A stretch of DNA of 64,000 nt from Salinisphaera aquimarina (GTDB lineage: Bacteria > Pseudomonadota > Gammaproteobacteria > Nevskiales > Salinisphaeraceae). The notes beneath the pieces are model-generated. The model made no database searches. It saw nothing but the letters and a program-made list of their open reading frames with translations, and had not been told where the DNA came from. Where the stretch lies: contig NZ_JBHRSS010000001.1 of the NCBI RefSeq assembly GCF_042643355.1, positions 620,001 through 684,000 of the forward strand. Reading direction: 5' to 3'. Shown in pieces: positions 48,361 through 56,933 of the stretch (positions are counted from its first letter, which is position 1; every line of letters begins with the position of its first letter). The position numbers were made by a program, and so were the translations under genes.

Positions 48361-49254
48361 TTAAAAAGCTTCTCGCATCAGCAACGGCGCTAGGTGATGA
48401 TCCACCAGCAACGCCGTGAACAGTGCCATCAGGTAGAAGATCGAATAGCCGAAGGTGCGCATCGCCAGCCCCGGCTTCGGCGCGTATTTCAGCCGGATAG
48501 CGTAGATCAGGAACCAGCCGGACAGGCCGATCGCGCTGATCAGATACAACGGTCCGCTCATGCCGGTCGCGAACGGCAGCAGCGACACGATGAACAGCAG
48601 CACCGTATAGAGCAGCACCTGGGTACGGGTGTACTCGAGCCCGTGCGTAACCGGCAACATCGGAATATCGACCTCCGCATATTCGCGATGGCGCTCGATC
48701 GCTAGCGCCCAGAAATGCGGTGGCGTCCAGATGAAGATGATCAGGAACAGGATCAACGCGTGCACGTCGACTGTTCCGGTGACGGCGACCCATCCGAGCA
48801 CCGGCGGAGCCGCCCCTGCCGCACCGCCAATGACGATGTTCTGTGGCGTCGCACGCTTGAGATAGACGGTATAGACGCCGGCATAGCCGACCAGCGTGAC
48901 CAGCGTTAGCCAGGCGGTCAGTGGGTTGACCAGCCAGAGCAGGATCGCCATGCCGATCAGCCCGATGGCGGCGGCAAAACGCGCCGACTGCACCATGTCC
49001 AGATGGCCAGTGACCAACGGGCGCTTGCGGGTACGCGCCATGCGCTGATCGGCCTTGCGATCGAGCATCTGGTTAACCGCGGCGGCGGAAGCTGCCATCA
49101 GCCCGATGCCGAGCGTGCCGAAAAGAAGTGCATCGATCGGCACCATACCGGGCGTGGCCAGAAACATGCCCACCATCGCGGTGAACACGATCAGAAGCAC
49201 CACGCGCGGCTTGCACAGCTCGTAGTAATCAGTAAGACGCGTAGGCATGCGCAT
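48361..49254 (-). CDS. ctaB: Protoheme IX farnesyltransferase (heme O synthase)
   Basis: A 297-residue inner-membrane prenyltransferase. The substrate motif NQMLDRKADQRMARTRKRPL has the N..xD..xD pattern, and the second block is FIWTPPHFWALAIERHREYAEVDIPMLPVTHG. It attaches a farnesyl chain to heme B to give heme O, needed for heme-copper oxidases. The start MRMPTRLTDYYELCKPRVV is the ATG at 49254, 31 bp after the stop of the oxidase subunit I gene; a second ATG two codons on is equally possible. It serves the ctaD product. Confidence 0.9.
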   Translation of the reverse strand: MRMPTRLTDYYELCKPRVVLLIVFTAMVGMFLATPGMVPIDALLFGTLGIGLMAASAAAVNQMLDRKADQRMARTRKRPLVTGHLDMVQSARFAAAIGLIGMAILLWLVNPLTAWLTLVTLVGYAGVYTVYLKRATPQNIVIGGAAGAAPPVLGWVAVTGTVDVHALILFLIIFIWTPPHFWALAIERHREYAEVDIPMLPVTHGLEYTRTQVLLYTVLLFIVSLLPFATGMSGPLYLISAIGLSGWFLIYAIRLKYAPKPGLAMRTFGYSIFYLMALFTALLVDHHLAPLLMREAF

Positions 49255-49285
49255 TATTGAATCGATGCGCACGAAGAATAGCGCG

Positions 49286-50923
49286 CTACGCCAGCTCGCG
49301 CGGGTCGATCTTCGGCGGCTGCTCGAAGGTGTGGTACGGCGCGGGCGATGCCACTGTCCATTCCAAACCTCGTGCGCCTTCCCATACACGTCCGGTCGCC
49401 TTCTTCCCGGCGCCGCGCATGCACATGATCATGTTGTAGATGAACACGAACTGCCCGAGGAAGAACAGCAGTGCGCCCAGCGACGAGATCATGTTGAAGT
49501 CGGTGAACTGCACCGCGTAATCCGGGATACGACGCGGCATGCCGGCCAGACCCAGGAAGTGCTGCGGGAAGAACAGTACGTTGATCCAGACCGCACTCCA
49601 CCAGAAATGAAACTGGCCGAGCTTCTCGTTGTACATCACGCCGGTCCACTTCGGGATCCAGTAGTAGATGGCTGCGATGATCGAGAAGATCGCGCCCGGC
49701 ACCAGCACGTAGTGGAAGTGCGCGACCACGAAATAGGAATCGTGATACTGGAAGTCGACCGGGGTGAGCGCCAGCATCAGGCCCGAAAAGCCACCGATGG
49801 TGAACAGCACTACGAAACCGAGCGCGAACAGCATCGGCGTCTCGAAGGTCATCGAGCCACGCCACATGGTGGCAACCCAGTTGAACACCTTCACGCCCGT
49901 CGGCACGGCGATGAGCATGGTCGCGAACATGAAGAACAGCTCGGCCGAGACCGGCATGCCCACGGTAAACATGTGATGCGCCCACACGATGAAGCTAAGG
50001 AACGCGATCGAGGCCACGGCGTAGACCATCGAGTCATGCCCGAACAGCGCCTTGCGCGCGAACGTCGGGATGATGGTCGACACGATGCCGAAGGCCGGCA
50101 AAATCATGATGTAGACCTCCGGATGCCCGAAAAACCAGAAGATGTGCTGGAACAGGACCGGGTCGCCACCACCCGCGGCATCGAAGAAGGTCGTGCCGAA
50201 GAAGTGGTCGGTCAGCAGCATGGTTACGGCACCGGCAAGCACGGGCATGACCGCGATCAGCAGGTAGGCCGTAATCAGCCAGGTCCACACGAACAGCGGC
50301 ATCTTGAGCAGCGGCATGTCCGGGGCGCGCATGTTCAGAATCGTGACCACGATGTTGATCGCGCCCGTGATCGACGAGATGCCGGCCAGATGGATGGCAA
50401 ACACCATCAGCGGCAGCGCGTTACCGGTCTGCATGACCAGCGGCGGATACATGGTCCAGCCCGAAGCCGGCGCACCACCGGAAACGAACAGCGTGCCCAG
50501 CAGCATCGAGAACGCGAACGGCAGGATCCAGAAACCCCAGTTGTTCACGCGCGGCAGCGCCAGATCGGAACAACCGATCATCATCGGCACCATCCAGTTT
50601 GCAAGCCCCACGAACGCCGGCATGACGCCGCCAAAGATCATCACCAGCGCGTGCAGCGTGATCATCTCGTTATAGAAGCCGGGATCGACAAACTGGATGC
50701 CCGGCGCGAACAGCTCAGCTCGGATTATCAGCGACATCACGCCGCCGATGAACAGCATGGTCAGCGAAAAGATCAGGTACAGCGTGCCCAGATCCTTATG
50801 GTTCGTGGTGCCGATCCAGCGTTTCATCCACGGCCATACGCCATCGGCCAGCGTCATCGGCCCGTGGTGGTGATCGTCATGACCGTGGTGGTCGTGGGTT
50901 TCGGTCGGATTGACAGTACTCAT
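49286..50923 (-). CDS. ctaD: Cytochrome c oxidase subunit I
   Basis: A 545-residue heme-copper oxidase subunit I with twelve helices. Heme and copper ligands are seen in MITLHALVMIFGGVMP, FWFFGHPEVYIMILPAFGIVS (the His-Tyr cross-link region), AHHMFTVGM and YFVVAHFHYVLVPGA. A histidine-rich N-terminal tail (HDHHGHDDHHHG) may bind metal. GGAGAG lies 7 nt before the ATG at 50923. Subunits II and III are not in the window; ctaB follows on, DUF2244 precedes. Without its copper-A subunit elsewhere it could not oxidise cytochrome c. Confidence 0.93.
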   Translation of the reverse strand: MSTVNPTETHDHHGHDDHHHGPMTLADGVWPWMKRWIGTTNHKDLGTLYLIFSLTMLFIGGVMSLIIRAELFAPGIQFVDPGFYNEMITLHALVMIFGGVMPAFVGLANWMVPMMIGCSDLALPRVNNWGFWILPFAFSMLLGTLFVSGGAPASGWTMYPPLVMQTGNALPLMVFAIHLAGISSITGAINIVVTILNMRAPDMPLLKMPLFVWTWLITAYLLIAVMPVLAGAVTMLLTDHFFGTTFFDAAGGGDPVLFQHIFWFFGHPEVYIMILPAFGIVSTIIPTFARKALFGHDSMVYAVASIAFLSFIVWAHHMFTVGMPVSAELFFMFATMLIAVPTGVKVFNWVATMWRGSMTFETPMLFALGFVVLFTIGGFSGLMLALTPVDFQYHDSYFVVAHFHYVLVPGAIFSIIAAIYYWIPKWTGVMYNEKLGQFHFWWSAVWINVLFFPQHFLGLAGMPRRIPDYAVQFTDFNMISSLGALLFFLGQFVFIYNMIMCMRGAGKKATGRVWEGARGLEWTVASPAPYHTFEQPPKIDPRELA

Positions 50924-50971
50924 CACAAACTCTCCAATTCGTAGCGCCCGACTTAGCTCGTTACTCCGTGA

Positions 50972-51457
50972 CTAAGATTCGATCGAGCGAGCGGTAACCC
51001 ACTCCTTTAGCCGTTCGGCCACCTCAGCCCGTTCCTCTTCAGTCAGGAGGGCCCCGATCTCGCAGCCGTGCCCGTGGCGTGTTACGAGAAGGCGCGACCG
51101 GCCATTTCGATGAACACTGCTGGAAAGCCGAACTTGTGTGAGTAGACGCGGAAATTCCCATTGGCGCTCGGGCTTAGCAGTACCCGCGACGATCTCAATA
51201 CGTTCGTCGGTGATCGACACGATTTCCCGGTAGCTGTTCGCTTTAACGCTCGCATAGAGAGCGGTGCCGAGGGCCGCCATCTCAAGGCCGGCGAAGGGCA
51301 GAACTGGCCAGAGCCCTAACGTCATAAAAAACAGAGCGACAGAGAAAGAAACGCCGCACATGGCTAAGAAGCACCACTGTGCCTGTGCTCTCGTCAGCGA
51401 TGCATTCGGGGCGATGACGAGACGACGGGTGGGCGTGTTGGATATTGCGTCGACCAT
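50972..51457 (-). CDS. DUF2244 membrane protein
   Basis: A 161-residue integral membrane protein. RRLVIAPNASLTRAQAQWCFLAMCG and two helices (VSFSVALFFMTLGLWPVLPFAGLEMAALGTALYASV) are followed by a cytoplasmic beta-rich part with REIVSITDERIEIVAG. DUF2244 proteins regularly accompany cytochrome oxidase genes, as here (49 bp before ctaD), and are thought to help in assembly. A perfect 18-bp palindrome lies 44 bp before the start, so this gene and ctaD-ctaB may share the sulfide-linked control. Confidence 0.82.
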   Translation of the reverse strand: MVDAISNTPTRRLVIAPNASLTRAQAQWCFLAMCGVSFSVALFFMTLGLWPVLPFAGLEMAALGTALYASVKANSYREIVSITDERIEIVAGTAKPERQWEFPRLLTQVRLSSSVHRNGRSRLLVTRHGHGCEIGALLTEEERAEVAERLKEWVTARSIES

Positions 51458-51500
51458 AGCGATCTGGCTTCTATGGCAATATGGCTCGTGTTCAATAACA

Positions 51501-51518
51501 TATACCCGTACGGGTATA
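51501..51518. promoter_or_regulatory. Perfect CsoR-type operator palindrome
   Basis: TATACCCGTACGGGTATA is a perfect 18-bp palindrome between the divergent DUF2244-ctaD-ctaB genes (44 bp before the first start) and the two-component system (95 bp before its start). It is the most symmetrical of the three good sites in the window. Confidence 0.75.
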
Positions 51519-51612
51519 TAAACAATGGTCATGCAGGCAAACCTTTGCCCGCGGTTAATCCTCACTTCATCGGCTTCGGGATCATCCCAAGTACGCAAGA
51601 AAGAACTACTGA

Positions 51613-52299
51613 ATGCATATACTTCTAATCGAAGACGATGCGCTAGTCGGGGCCGGTATTCGTTCTGCGCTCGAAACCGTTGGGTACACGGTCGATTGGG
51701 CGACAAGTGGGGAAGAGGCGCGGTTAGCTTTGAGTGCGGTGGCGAGCGATATCGCCATACTCGATCTCGGTTTACCGGATATGGACGGCGTCGCGTTATT
51801 AAGGGATTGGCGCAAGCGCGGTGTCGCGCTCCCAGTGCTAGTCCTGACAGCGCGTGATGGTCTGGCGGATCGTGTAACCGGGCTGCAAGCGGGTGCAGAT
51901 GATTATTTACTGAAGCCCTTCGATCTCGATGAACTTATCGCGAGAGTACAGGCACTGCTAAGGCGGGCAGGGGGCCACGCCGGACCGATTGTCGAGCATG
52001 GTCCAATCACCCTCGATCCCACGACGCAAACAGTGTATTGCGAGGAGCGGGAGGTTGAACTCACCCGCCGCGAATATGCGCTCCTGTCCAAGCTTCTGCA
52101 TGCCCGGCGATCAATTCTTACCGCTGAGCAACTTAAGGATGCCCTCTACGGTATTGAGGCCGAGGTCGAAAGTAATGCGATCAACGTCCATATCTATCAT
52201 CTGCGGCAAAAGCTAGGCGCTGGCCTCGTGCGCACGGTGCGGGGCTTGGGTTATCGGTTGGGTAACGCTTCGGACATCGGTAAGCGGAGCAGGCCTTGA
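51613..52299 (+). CDS. OmpR-family response regulator
   Basis: A 228-residue response regulator. The receiver domain has LLIEDD, the phosphoacceptor in AILDLGLPDMDG, LTARDG and LLKPFD. The winged-helix domain follows (EVELTRREYALLSKLLHARRSILTAEQLKDALYG, then HLRQKLGAGLVRTVRGLGYRL). It is of the QseB/PmrA type. The stop overlaps the TTG start of the kinase gene by 4 bp. Its target genes are not apparent, although it is divergent from the oxidase genes and shares their operator. Confidence 0.92.
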   Translation: MHILLIEDDALVGAGIRSALETVGYTVDWATSGEEARLALSAVASDIAILDLGLPDMDGVALLRDWRKRGVALPVLVLTARDGLADRVTGLQAGADDYLLKPFDLDELIARVQALLRRAGGHAGPIVEHGPITLDPTTQTVYCEEREVELTRREYALLSKLLHARRSILTAEQLKDALYGIEAEVESNAINVHIYHLRQKLGAGLVRTVRGLGYRLGNASDIGKRSRP

Positions 52300-53615
52300 G
52301 TCTACGCTGGCGTCTTTTATTAACGCTGGGCCTGTCCTTTGCGGCGCTGTGGGGGCTCGTTGCCGTCTGGCTATATAGCGACTTGCAAGATCAGGTGCGC
52401 GATACATTGGACCAGCGTCTGGCTGCTTCCGCCCGGATGGTGGCGGGCCTGGTCGCCCAATTGCCCGACTCGGCCTGGCAAAATACGGGCGACCCTGTTC
52501 TTTCGGTACCGAGCAGCGCTGGCGTAGCGTGTCAGATCAATGCGCCCAGCGGACGCGTTCTGATGCGCACCCACGGCCAATTCGACGATGGCCTGGAGTC
52601 GCCGGCACCCGGTTTCACCGACCGCGATATCGACGGCGAACGCTGGCGCTTGTTCACCTACGTTCAGAACGGCGTGCATATCACTACCGCTGACCGACTC
52701 GTCGAGCGTAGCGCCCTCCAACGCAACGTGATCGCGGTCGCAGCTGTGCCCTTTGCCGTAGCACTGCTCGGCAGTCTGGTAGTGCTCTGGTTCGGTATAA
52801 GACGCGGACTCCGCCCGCTCGAGCGTTTGCGTGGTGAACTGTCCCGACGAGCGCCGGATACACTCACACCAGTCGAAATCGATGATGCGCCCACAGAGCT
52901 CCGACCTGCGGTCGATACGCTCAACCAGCTGCTCGTCCGAACCGGCGAGACGCTCGCCCGCGAACAGCGTTTCACCAGCGATGCCGCACACGAACTGCGC
53001 ACTCCGCTGACGGCAATCAAGACTCATGTTCAGCTTGCCAAGCGGCTTGACGGAGATAAGGCTTACGCCGCGCTCGCGCAGGCCGAGGCCGGTATCGCGC
53101 GGCTGCAGCGCACGCTCGAGCAATTGTTACTGCTCGCACGGGTCGAGGCTGGTGAGTCGCATTTCGATATGGCGCAGGCGACGAGTTCGGCGATCGCAAC
53201 CGCGGCGTTGGCTGATCTGCCAAACGGCGGGCGCGTGGGGATTCATGAGAATGGTGTGGCGATACCCGTTGCGGTGCCCAAAGCGTTGGCCACCGCCGCT
53301 CTGCGCAATCTGCTCGATAACGCGCTGCGGCATACGCGAGCCGATCGTGAAGTCTCGCTGGCCATTGAGGTCAAAGCGGCGCGCGTGACGTTCGTCGTTT
53401 GCGATCAGGGTGATTGGCCTGCCGATCGTGACACGCAACCCCTGACCCAGCGCTTCTGGCGTGGCGAGGCGACGCGCGCGGGCGCCGGCAGCGGTTTGGG
53501 TCTAACCATTGCTGCCGCGATTGCCCAGCGCTTTGCCGGCGAGCTCGTCTTCGAGCCACGTCCCGGCGGCGGCTTGGCGGTGCGTCTTTCCTGGCCCCGA
53601 GCGGCACCGTCTTAG
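52296..53615 (+). CDS. Sensor histidine kinase, QseC/PmrB-like
   Basis: A 439-residue membrane kinase beginning at a TTG coupled to the regulator gene. One helix (RWRLLLTLGLSFAALWGLVAVWLY) and a second near residues 150-170 enclose a periplasmic sensor of about 120 residues. HAMP-like and dimerisation helices follow, with the phospho-histidine in FTSDAAHELRTPLTAIK. The ATPase has an N-box (LATAALRNLLDNALRHT) and a G-box (GAGSGLGLTIAAAIA). The D-box reads VCDQGDWPADRD, a departure from the usual DNGxG. Stimulus unknown. Confidence 0.9.
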   Translation: MSLRWRLLLTLGLSFAALWGLVAVWLYSDLQDQVRDTLDQRLAASARMVAGLVAQLPDSAWQNTGDPVLSVPSSAGVACQINAPSGRVLMRTHGQFDDGLESPAPGFTDRDIDGERWRLFTYVQNGVHITTADRLVERSALQRNVIAVAAVPFAVALLGSLVVLWFGIRRGLRPLERLRGELSRRAPDTLTPVEIDDAPTELRPAVDTLNQLLVRTGETLAREQRFTSDAAHELRTPLTAIKTHVQLAKRLDGDKAYAALAQAEAGIARLQRTLEQLLLLARVEAGESHFDMAQATSSAIATAALADLPNGGRVGIHENGVAIPVAVPKALATAALRNLLDNALRHTRADREVSLAIEVKAARVTFVVCDQGDWPADRDTQPLTQRFWRGEATRAGAGSGLGLTIAAAIAQRFAGELVFEPRPGGGLAVRLSWPRAAPS

Positions 53616-53794
53616 ACGTGACCGGCCGATGACTCAAGCCGATGTCCTCACCAAATGGATCGTATATCGAGAACCGATCTAGTCGTTCAAAGTGGCGTCT
53701 CAGAATAGGAGGCGCAGGGTTTTCCCGGATACAGTCCTTAGCGGCAAGACCTTATGTTGGGTCTGCGTAACATAGAGGCATCTAGGAGATAGTA

Positions 53795-54589
53795 GTGAGG
53801 AATTCGGCATTGCCTGACGTGGTGGGCGTTGCGGCGCTGAGCACGATTTTACTGGCCGGTTGCACAGGTATGGGACGTACTGGGCCCGCTGCGGAAGTCG
53901 ATGGCAGTCCCGACAGCATGAAAACGAACGTGCTCGAGGCCGGTGCAGACGCGTTACAGACCGATGCGCCGACGGATCAACTCGATATTTATCTGGTCGG
54001 GTTCCACCCGATGAAGAACAAACCAGAAGAGCAGTTTGAGGCGCATCACTTTTGCCAGCAGGTGAACGAAGATTTCGCACAATGCTCGCTCTATGACGGT
54101 AATACGTCCCACGCGAACATGACGGGTATCGAATACATAATTTCCGAAAAACTGTTCAAGCGGCTACCGGAGAAGGAAAAGCAGTACTGGCATCCGCATA
54201 ACGGTGAAATTCTTTCGGGCCAGCTTGTCGCGCCCAATCTTCCCGAAGCGGCTGACCACGAGCTGATGAAGGAGAAGATGAACAGCTACGGCAAAACTTG
54301 GCATACCTGGAATACAACGCATAGTGCTGAAGGAAAGGTGCAATTACCCTTAGGCGAACCGTCTCTGGCGTGGTCGTTCAACCGCTTCGGTGAGCCCAAA
54401 CCTGGGTTGGTCGAGGATCGTGATAAGCGAATGAATATCGATTCGGCCGACCGTCGGCGGAATCGGCAGGATCTGCTGCCTTTGGCGAAACCGCAGCAGG
54501 GCGTGGATGTGCTCAAAGGGCAGTTTCCGCGAGGCGCCCAGGCGATCCCGGGTGTCGAAGATAAGTCGTCAAACGCGCAATCGCAGTGA
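53795..54589 (+). CDS. OBAP-family (DUF1264) lipoprotein
   Basis: A 264-residue exported lipoprotein. The N-terminus has the lipobox LLAGC near residues 21-25. The rest matches the oil-body-associated protein family: QLDIYLVGFHPMKNKPEEQFEAHHFCQQVNEDFAQCSLYDG, NMTGIEYIISEKLF, YWHPHNGEILSGQLVAP and KTWHTWNT. Plant members sit on seed oil bodies; bacterial members are of unknown role. The GTG start has TAGGAG upstream, and a strong terminator hairpin follows the stop. It is the lone gene of its unit. Confidence 0.85.
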   Translation: MRNSALPDVVGVAALSTILLAGCTGMGRTGPAAEVDGSPDSMKTNVLEAGADALQTDAPTDQLDIYLVGFHPMKNKPEEQFEAHHFCQQVNEDFAQCSLYDGNTSHANMTGIEYIISEKLFKRLPEKEKQYWHPHNGEILSGQLVAPNLPEAADHELMKEKMNSYGKTWHTWNTTHSAEGKVQLPLGEPSLAWSFNRFGEPKPGLVEDRDKRMNIDSADRRRNRQDLLPLAKPQQGVDVLKGQFPRGAQAIPGVEDKSSNAQSQ

Positions 54590-54598
54590 ATGCATGCA

Positions 54599-54634
54599 GA
54601 TCGAGGGGCTGAGCCTTAGGCCCTCGATCATTTT
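54599..54634 (+). terminator. Intrinsic terminator after OBAP gene
   Basis: Stem GATCGAGGG / CCCTCGATC, extended by inner CT/AG pairing, then ATTTT. It begins 10 nt after the stop codon. The stem is long and GC-rich, the T-run short; termination is likely. Confidence 0.75.
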
Positions 54635-54736
54635 CGGGTGCCTGTCGAAGCCTTACGGTTGGGGAGCGGGGACTTTATTCCCGTGCAACGCGTGACCTCG
54701 TATCGCCAGGGCGCAACGTTTGTATCCAAATAGCGC

Positions 54737-55363
54737 TTATTTGGCGGGGTGTTTGCTAGCGAGCCCACGGAAGTGCCAAGTGAGTGGTTTCGGCCCCTGG
54801 ATATAGCCGGCGTCGAGCGTGTCTATGGAAAAGCCTGCGTCGGTCAGTAACTCGGGTACGTTGCGATCCAGGTGACAACCGCCTGCAATATGCCGCCACG
54901 CCGGCGTGAGGCGCTGCTGCCAACGGGCCACTTTCGCCTCCGGCGAGCGGCCATGCTCGCAGAACAACATGGTGCCGTTCGGTTTGAGCACGCGGCGCAT
55001 TTCGCGCAGGGCTAAGGACGGATCGGGAATACTGCACAGGCTATAAGTCACCAGAACGGTGTCGAAATGATCGTCTTCGGCCGGTATCTGTTCGGCGCTA
55101 ACGGCCATTAGCGATACGGATAGGCGCGTTTCGGACAGCCGGCGCCGCGCACGCGGATGCATTTCAGCCGCGGGATCAAGCCCGACGATCGTATCCACGT
55201 TCGCTGGGTTGTAGTGGGGCAGGTTACGGCCGGTCCCGATACCGATTTCGAGCACACGCCCGCGCGCCTGAGGAACCAGACGCGCGCGTTCACGCTCTAC
55301 GGCAGGCAGGCCGCACGCGCAATCAAGCACGTGCGGCAGGATATAGCGGTTGTACAGACCCAT
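54737..55363 (-). CDS. Class I SAM-dependent methyltransferase
   Basis: A 208-residue methyltransferase of the UbiE/COQ5 type. Motif I is GRVLEIGIGTGRNLPHY, motif II VGLDPAAEMHPRARRR, then FDTVLVTYSLCSIPDPSLALREMRRVLKPNGTMLFCEHG. The N-terminal YNRYILPHVLDCACG and the late GGCHLDRNV recall thiol or arsenite methyltransferase-like relatives, and a role in thiol S-methylation would suit this island. The substrate is not determinable by eye. It follows the DUF442 gene by 9 bp, in one operon. Confidence 0.85.
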   Translation of the reverse strand: MGLYNRYILPHVLDCACGLPAVERERARLVPQARGRVLEIGIGTGRNLPHYNPANVDTIVGLDPAAEMHPRARRRLSETRLSVSLMAVSAEQIPAEDDHFDTVLVTYSLCSIPDPSLALREMRRVLKPNGTMLFCEHGRSPEAKVARWQQRLTPAWRHIAGGCHLDRNVPELLTDAGFSIDTLDAGYIQGPKPLTWHFRGLASKHPAK

Positions 55364-55372
55364 GCGGCAGAC

Positions 55373-55819
55373 TCAGTCGAGTTTCTTTTGTATCGCGGCG
55401 AACAGGGGCGACTCGGGGTTTAGGCCCGCATCCAAGCCGACCTGAAGCGCTTCGTCCGCGTTTTTACCCTGAAGGTAGCGTGCACGATAGGCCATAAGCC
55501 CGCCCACGCGGTTCGAGCTCCCGCAATGCACGATTGCCGGGCGCTGATCCTCTGCGAGTGCTGCGTCAAGCGTGCGCGCACTCGCGTCGTTGATGTCCTC
55601 GGGGCCGGCGACAGGAATATGAACGTAATGCATTCCTGCATCGGCTATCAGCGCGGCTTCATCGAACTCATCGAATTCGCCGGCGGGCCGCAGATTGACG
55701 ACGGTTCGCACACCGCCAGCCAACGCTTCTTTCAGCTGTGCCGCTGACGGCTGGCCGGCTGCGACCACGTTGTTCTCAAGCGGGTGGGCATTGGCTATGT
55801 TCGAAGCGTAATCGGTCAT
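55373..55819 (-). CDS. DUF442 phosphatase-like/sulfur-transfer domain protein
   Basis: A 148-residue protein with a dual-specificity-phosphatase-like fold. The signature PAIVHCGSSNRVGGLMAYRA has the C-x5-R loop, and NNVVAAGQPSAAQLKEALAGGVRTVVNLRPAGE is the usual N-terminal part. This domain is often fused in front of the Blh persulfide dioxygenase, where its cysteine is thought to handle sulfur rather than phosphate. Here the two are separate genes 12 kb apart in the same island. It lies just downstream of tsdA on the same strand. Confidence 0.85.
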   Translation of the reverse strand: MTDYASNIANAHPLENNVVAAGQPSAAQLKEALAGGVRTVVNLRPAGEFDEFDEAALIADAGMHYVHIPVAGPEDINDASARTLDAALAEDQRPAIVHCGSSNRVGGLMAYRARYLQGKNADEALQVGLDAGLNPESPLFAAIQKKLD

Positions 55820-55850
55820 GGGGTCTCCTTCGGTTCGAATGCGCGATTGG

Positions 55851-56933
55851 TCACGGCTGGTTCACCTTGGCGGCCGTTCCCGAGGGTGGGGCATTTTGAC
55901 CGAGCACGACGCCGTTCACGGTCTGGCCGTACATCGAGTGCTCGCCGTGATATTGCTCCGCGGTCTCGCTGACCGATCCGGTGAAACGCGGATCCTGCGG
56001 GCGCTCTTGGCTATCGATAAATCGGGCCACATCCCAAGCCTGTTGATCGGATAGCGTCGCCGCGCCCAGCGGCATGTTGGCCTTGATGAAACCGGCGGCG
56101 GTGTTCACGCGATGCATGCCCGCGCCCCAGTTGTAGGAGCGCGGTCCCCACAGAGGCGGAAACGCCAGACTGCCGTCCGCCGCTCGCTGACCTTGCCCGT
56201 CACTGCCATGACACAGGGCGCAGTGGTCGGCGAACACCTGTTTGCCGCGTGTGAAGCTTGGTGGCTGTTCGGGGGCCTCGAGTTCGGGATAGCCGCGCCC
56301 CGGGAGATTCTTGGCAACCGGCGCGCCGCTGGCCAGCCAATAGGCATAGGACTCGAGCGCGACGAGCACCTCGTCACCGCGCGGCGGCGGTGTGCCGTTC
56401 ATGCTGTAGCGAAAACAGCCTTGGATACGCTCGGCGAAATCGTTGACGTGCTTGTTCTTGCCACGATACGCGGGGTACATCGCCCACGCCGCCCAGAGCG
56501 GCGCGGAATCCGGCCGACGGCCTTCGTCTAGATGGCAATTGGCACATTGCAGGTCGTTACCGACGAATTGATCGGCGTGCTGCTGCGTGTCGGTGAAGAT
56601 GTCGCGGCCTTTACGAACCATGGCGCCGAACTCGTCGTCCGGGATCTCGCTGCGTGCGGGTGGGGCAAAATCGTCAGCCGCACTCGCAGCGCCGGGCTGC
56701 GCCGCGCCCGGAAGCGGTTCGCTTCTCTCGGACGCCGCGTTACCCGATACAGCCACGTCCTCAGATTTCGTGGCGCTCTCTGTCGTGTCGCCTCTAGCTG
56801 CGGGAGCGGCGTTCGCAGTTTTTGCCTGTGCTGGCGTCGGCGCGCTCTGATCCCGCGTGCCAACCCAGAAAATAACTGCGGCGAGCATGGCAAACGACAC
56901 CGCGACCGTTAAAAGCGGAATACGATTACTCAT
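55851..56933 (-). CDS. tsdA: Thiosulfate dehydrogenase TsdA, diheme cytochrome c
   Basis: A 360-residue periplasmic diheme cytochrome with an N-terminal anchor (PLLTVAVSFAMLAAVIFWVG) and a low-complexity linker up to about residue 95. Heme sites are QCANCHLDEG and HCALCHGSDG. TsdA marks are ERIQGCFRYSMNGTPPP, whose cysteine is the unusual axial ligand of the first heme, LWGPRSYNWGAGMHRVNTAAGFIKANMP, and the tail. It joins two thiosulfate molecules to tetrathionate. It overlaps the upstream cytochrome gene by 8 bp, as is usual for TsdB-TsdA pairs. Confidence 0.9.
   Translation of the reverse strand: MSNRIPLLTVAVSFAMLAAVIFWVGTRDQSAPTPAQAKTANAAPAARGDTTESATKSEDVAVSGNAASERSEPLPGAAQPGAASAADDFAPPARSEIPDDEFGAMVRKGRDIFTDTQQHADQFVGNDLQCANCHLDEGRRPDSAPLWAAWAMYPAYRGKNKHVNDFAERIQGCFRYSMNGTPPPRGDEVLVALESYAYWLASGAPVAKNLPGRGYPELEAPEQPPSFTRGKQVFADHCALCHGSDGQGQRAADGSLAFPPLWGPRSYNWGAGMHRVNTAAGFIKANMPLGAATLSDQQAWDVARFIDSQERPQDPRFTGSVSETAEQYHGEHSMYGQTVNGVVLGQNAPPSGTAAKVNQP

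Noticed and set aside
49247..50944. Plus-strand frame of 565 codons opposite ctaD
   Set aside because: It is antisense to subunit I of cytochrome oxidase, whose ligand motifs are intact; the plus frame is low-complexity and charged.
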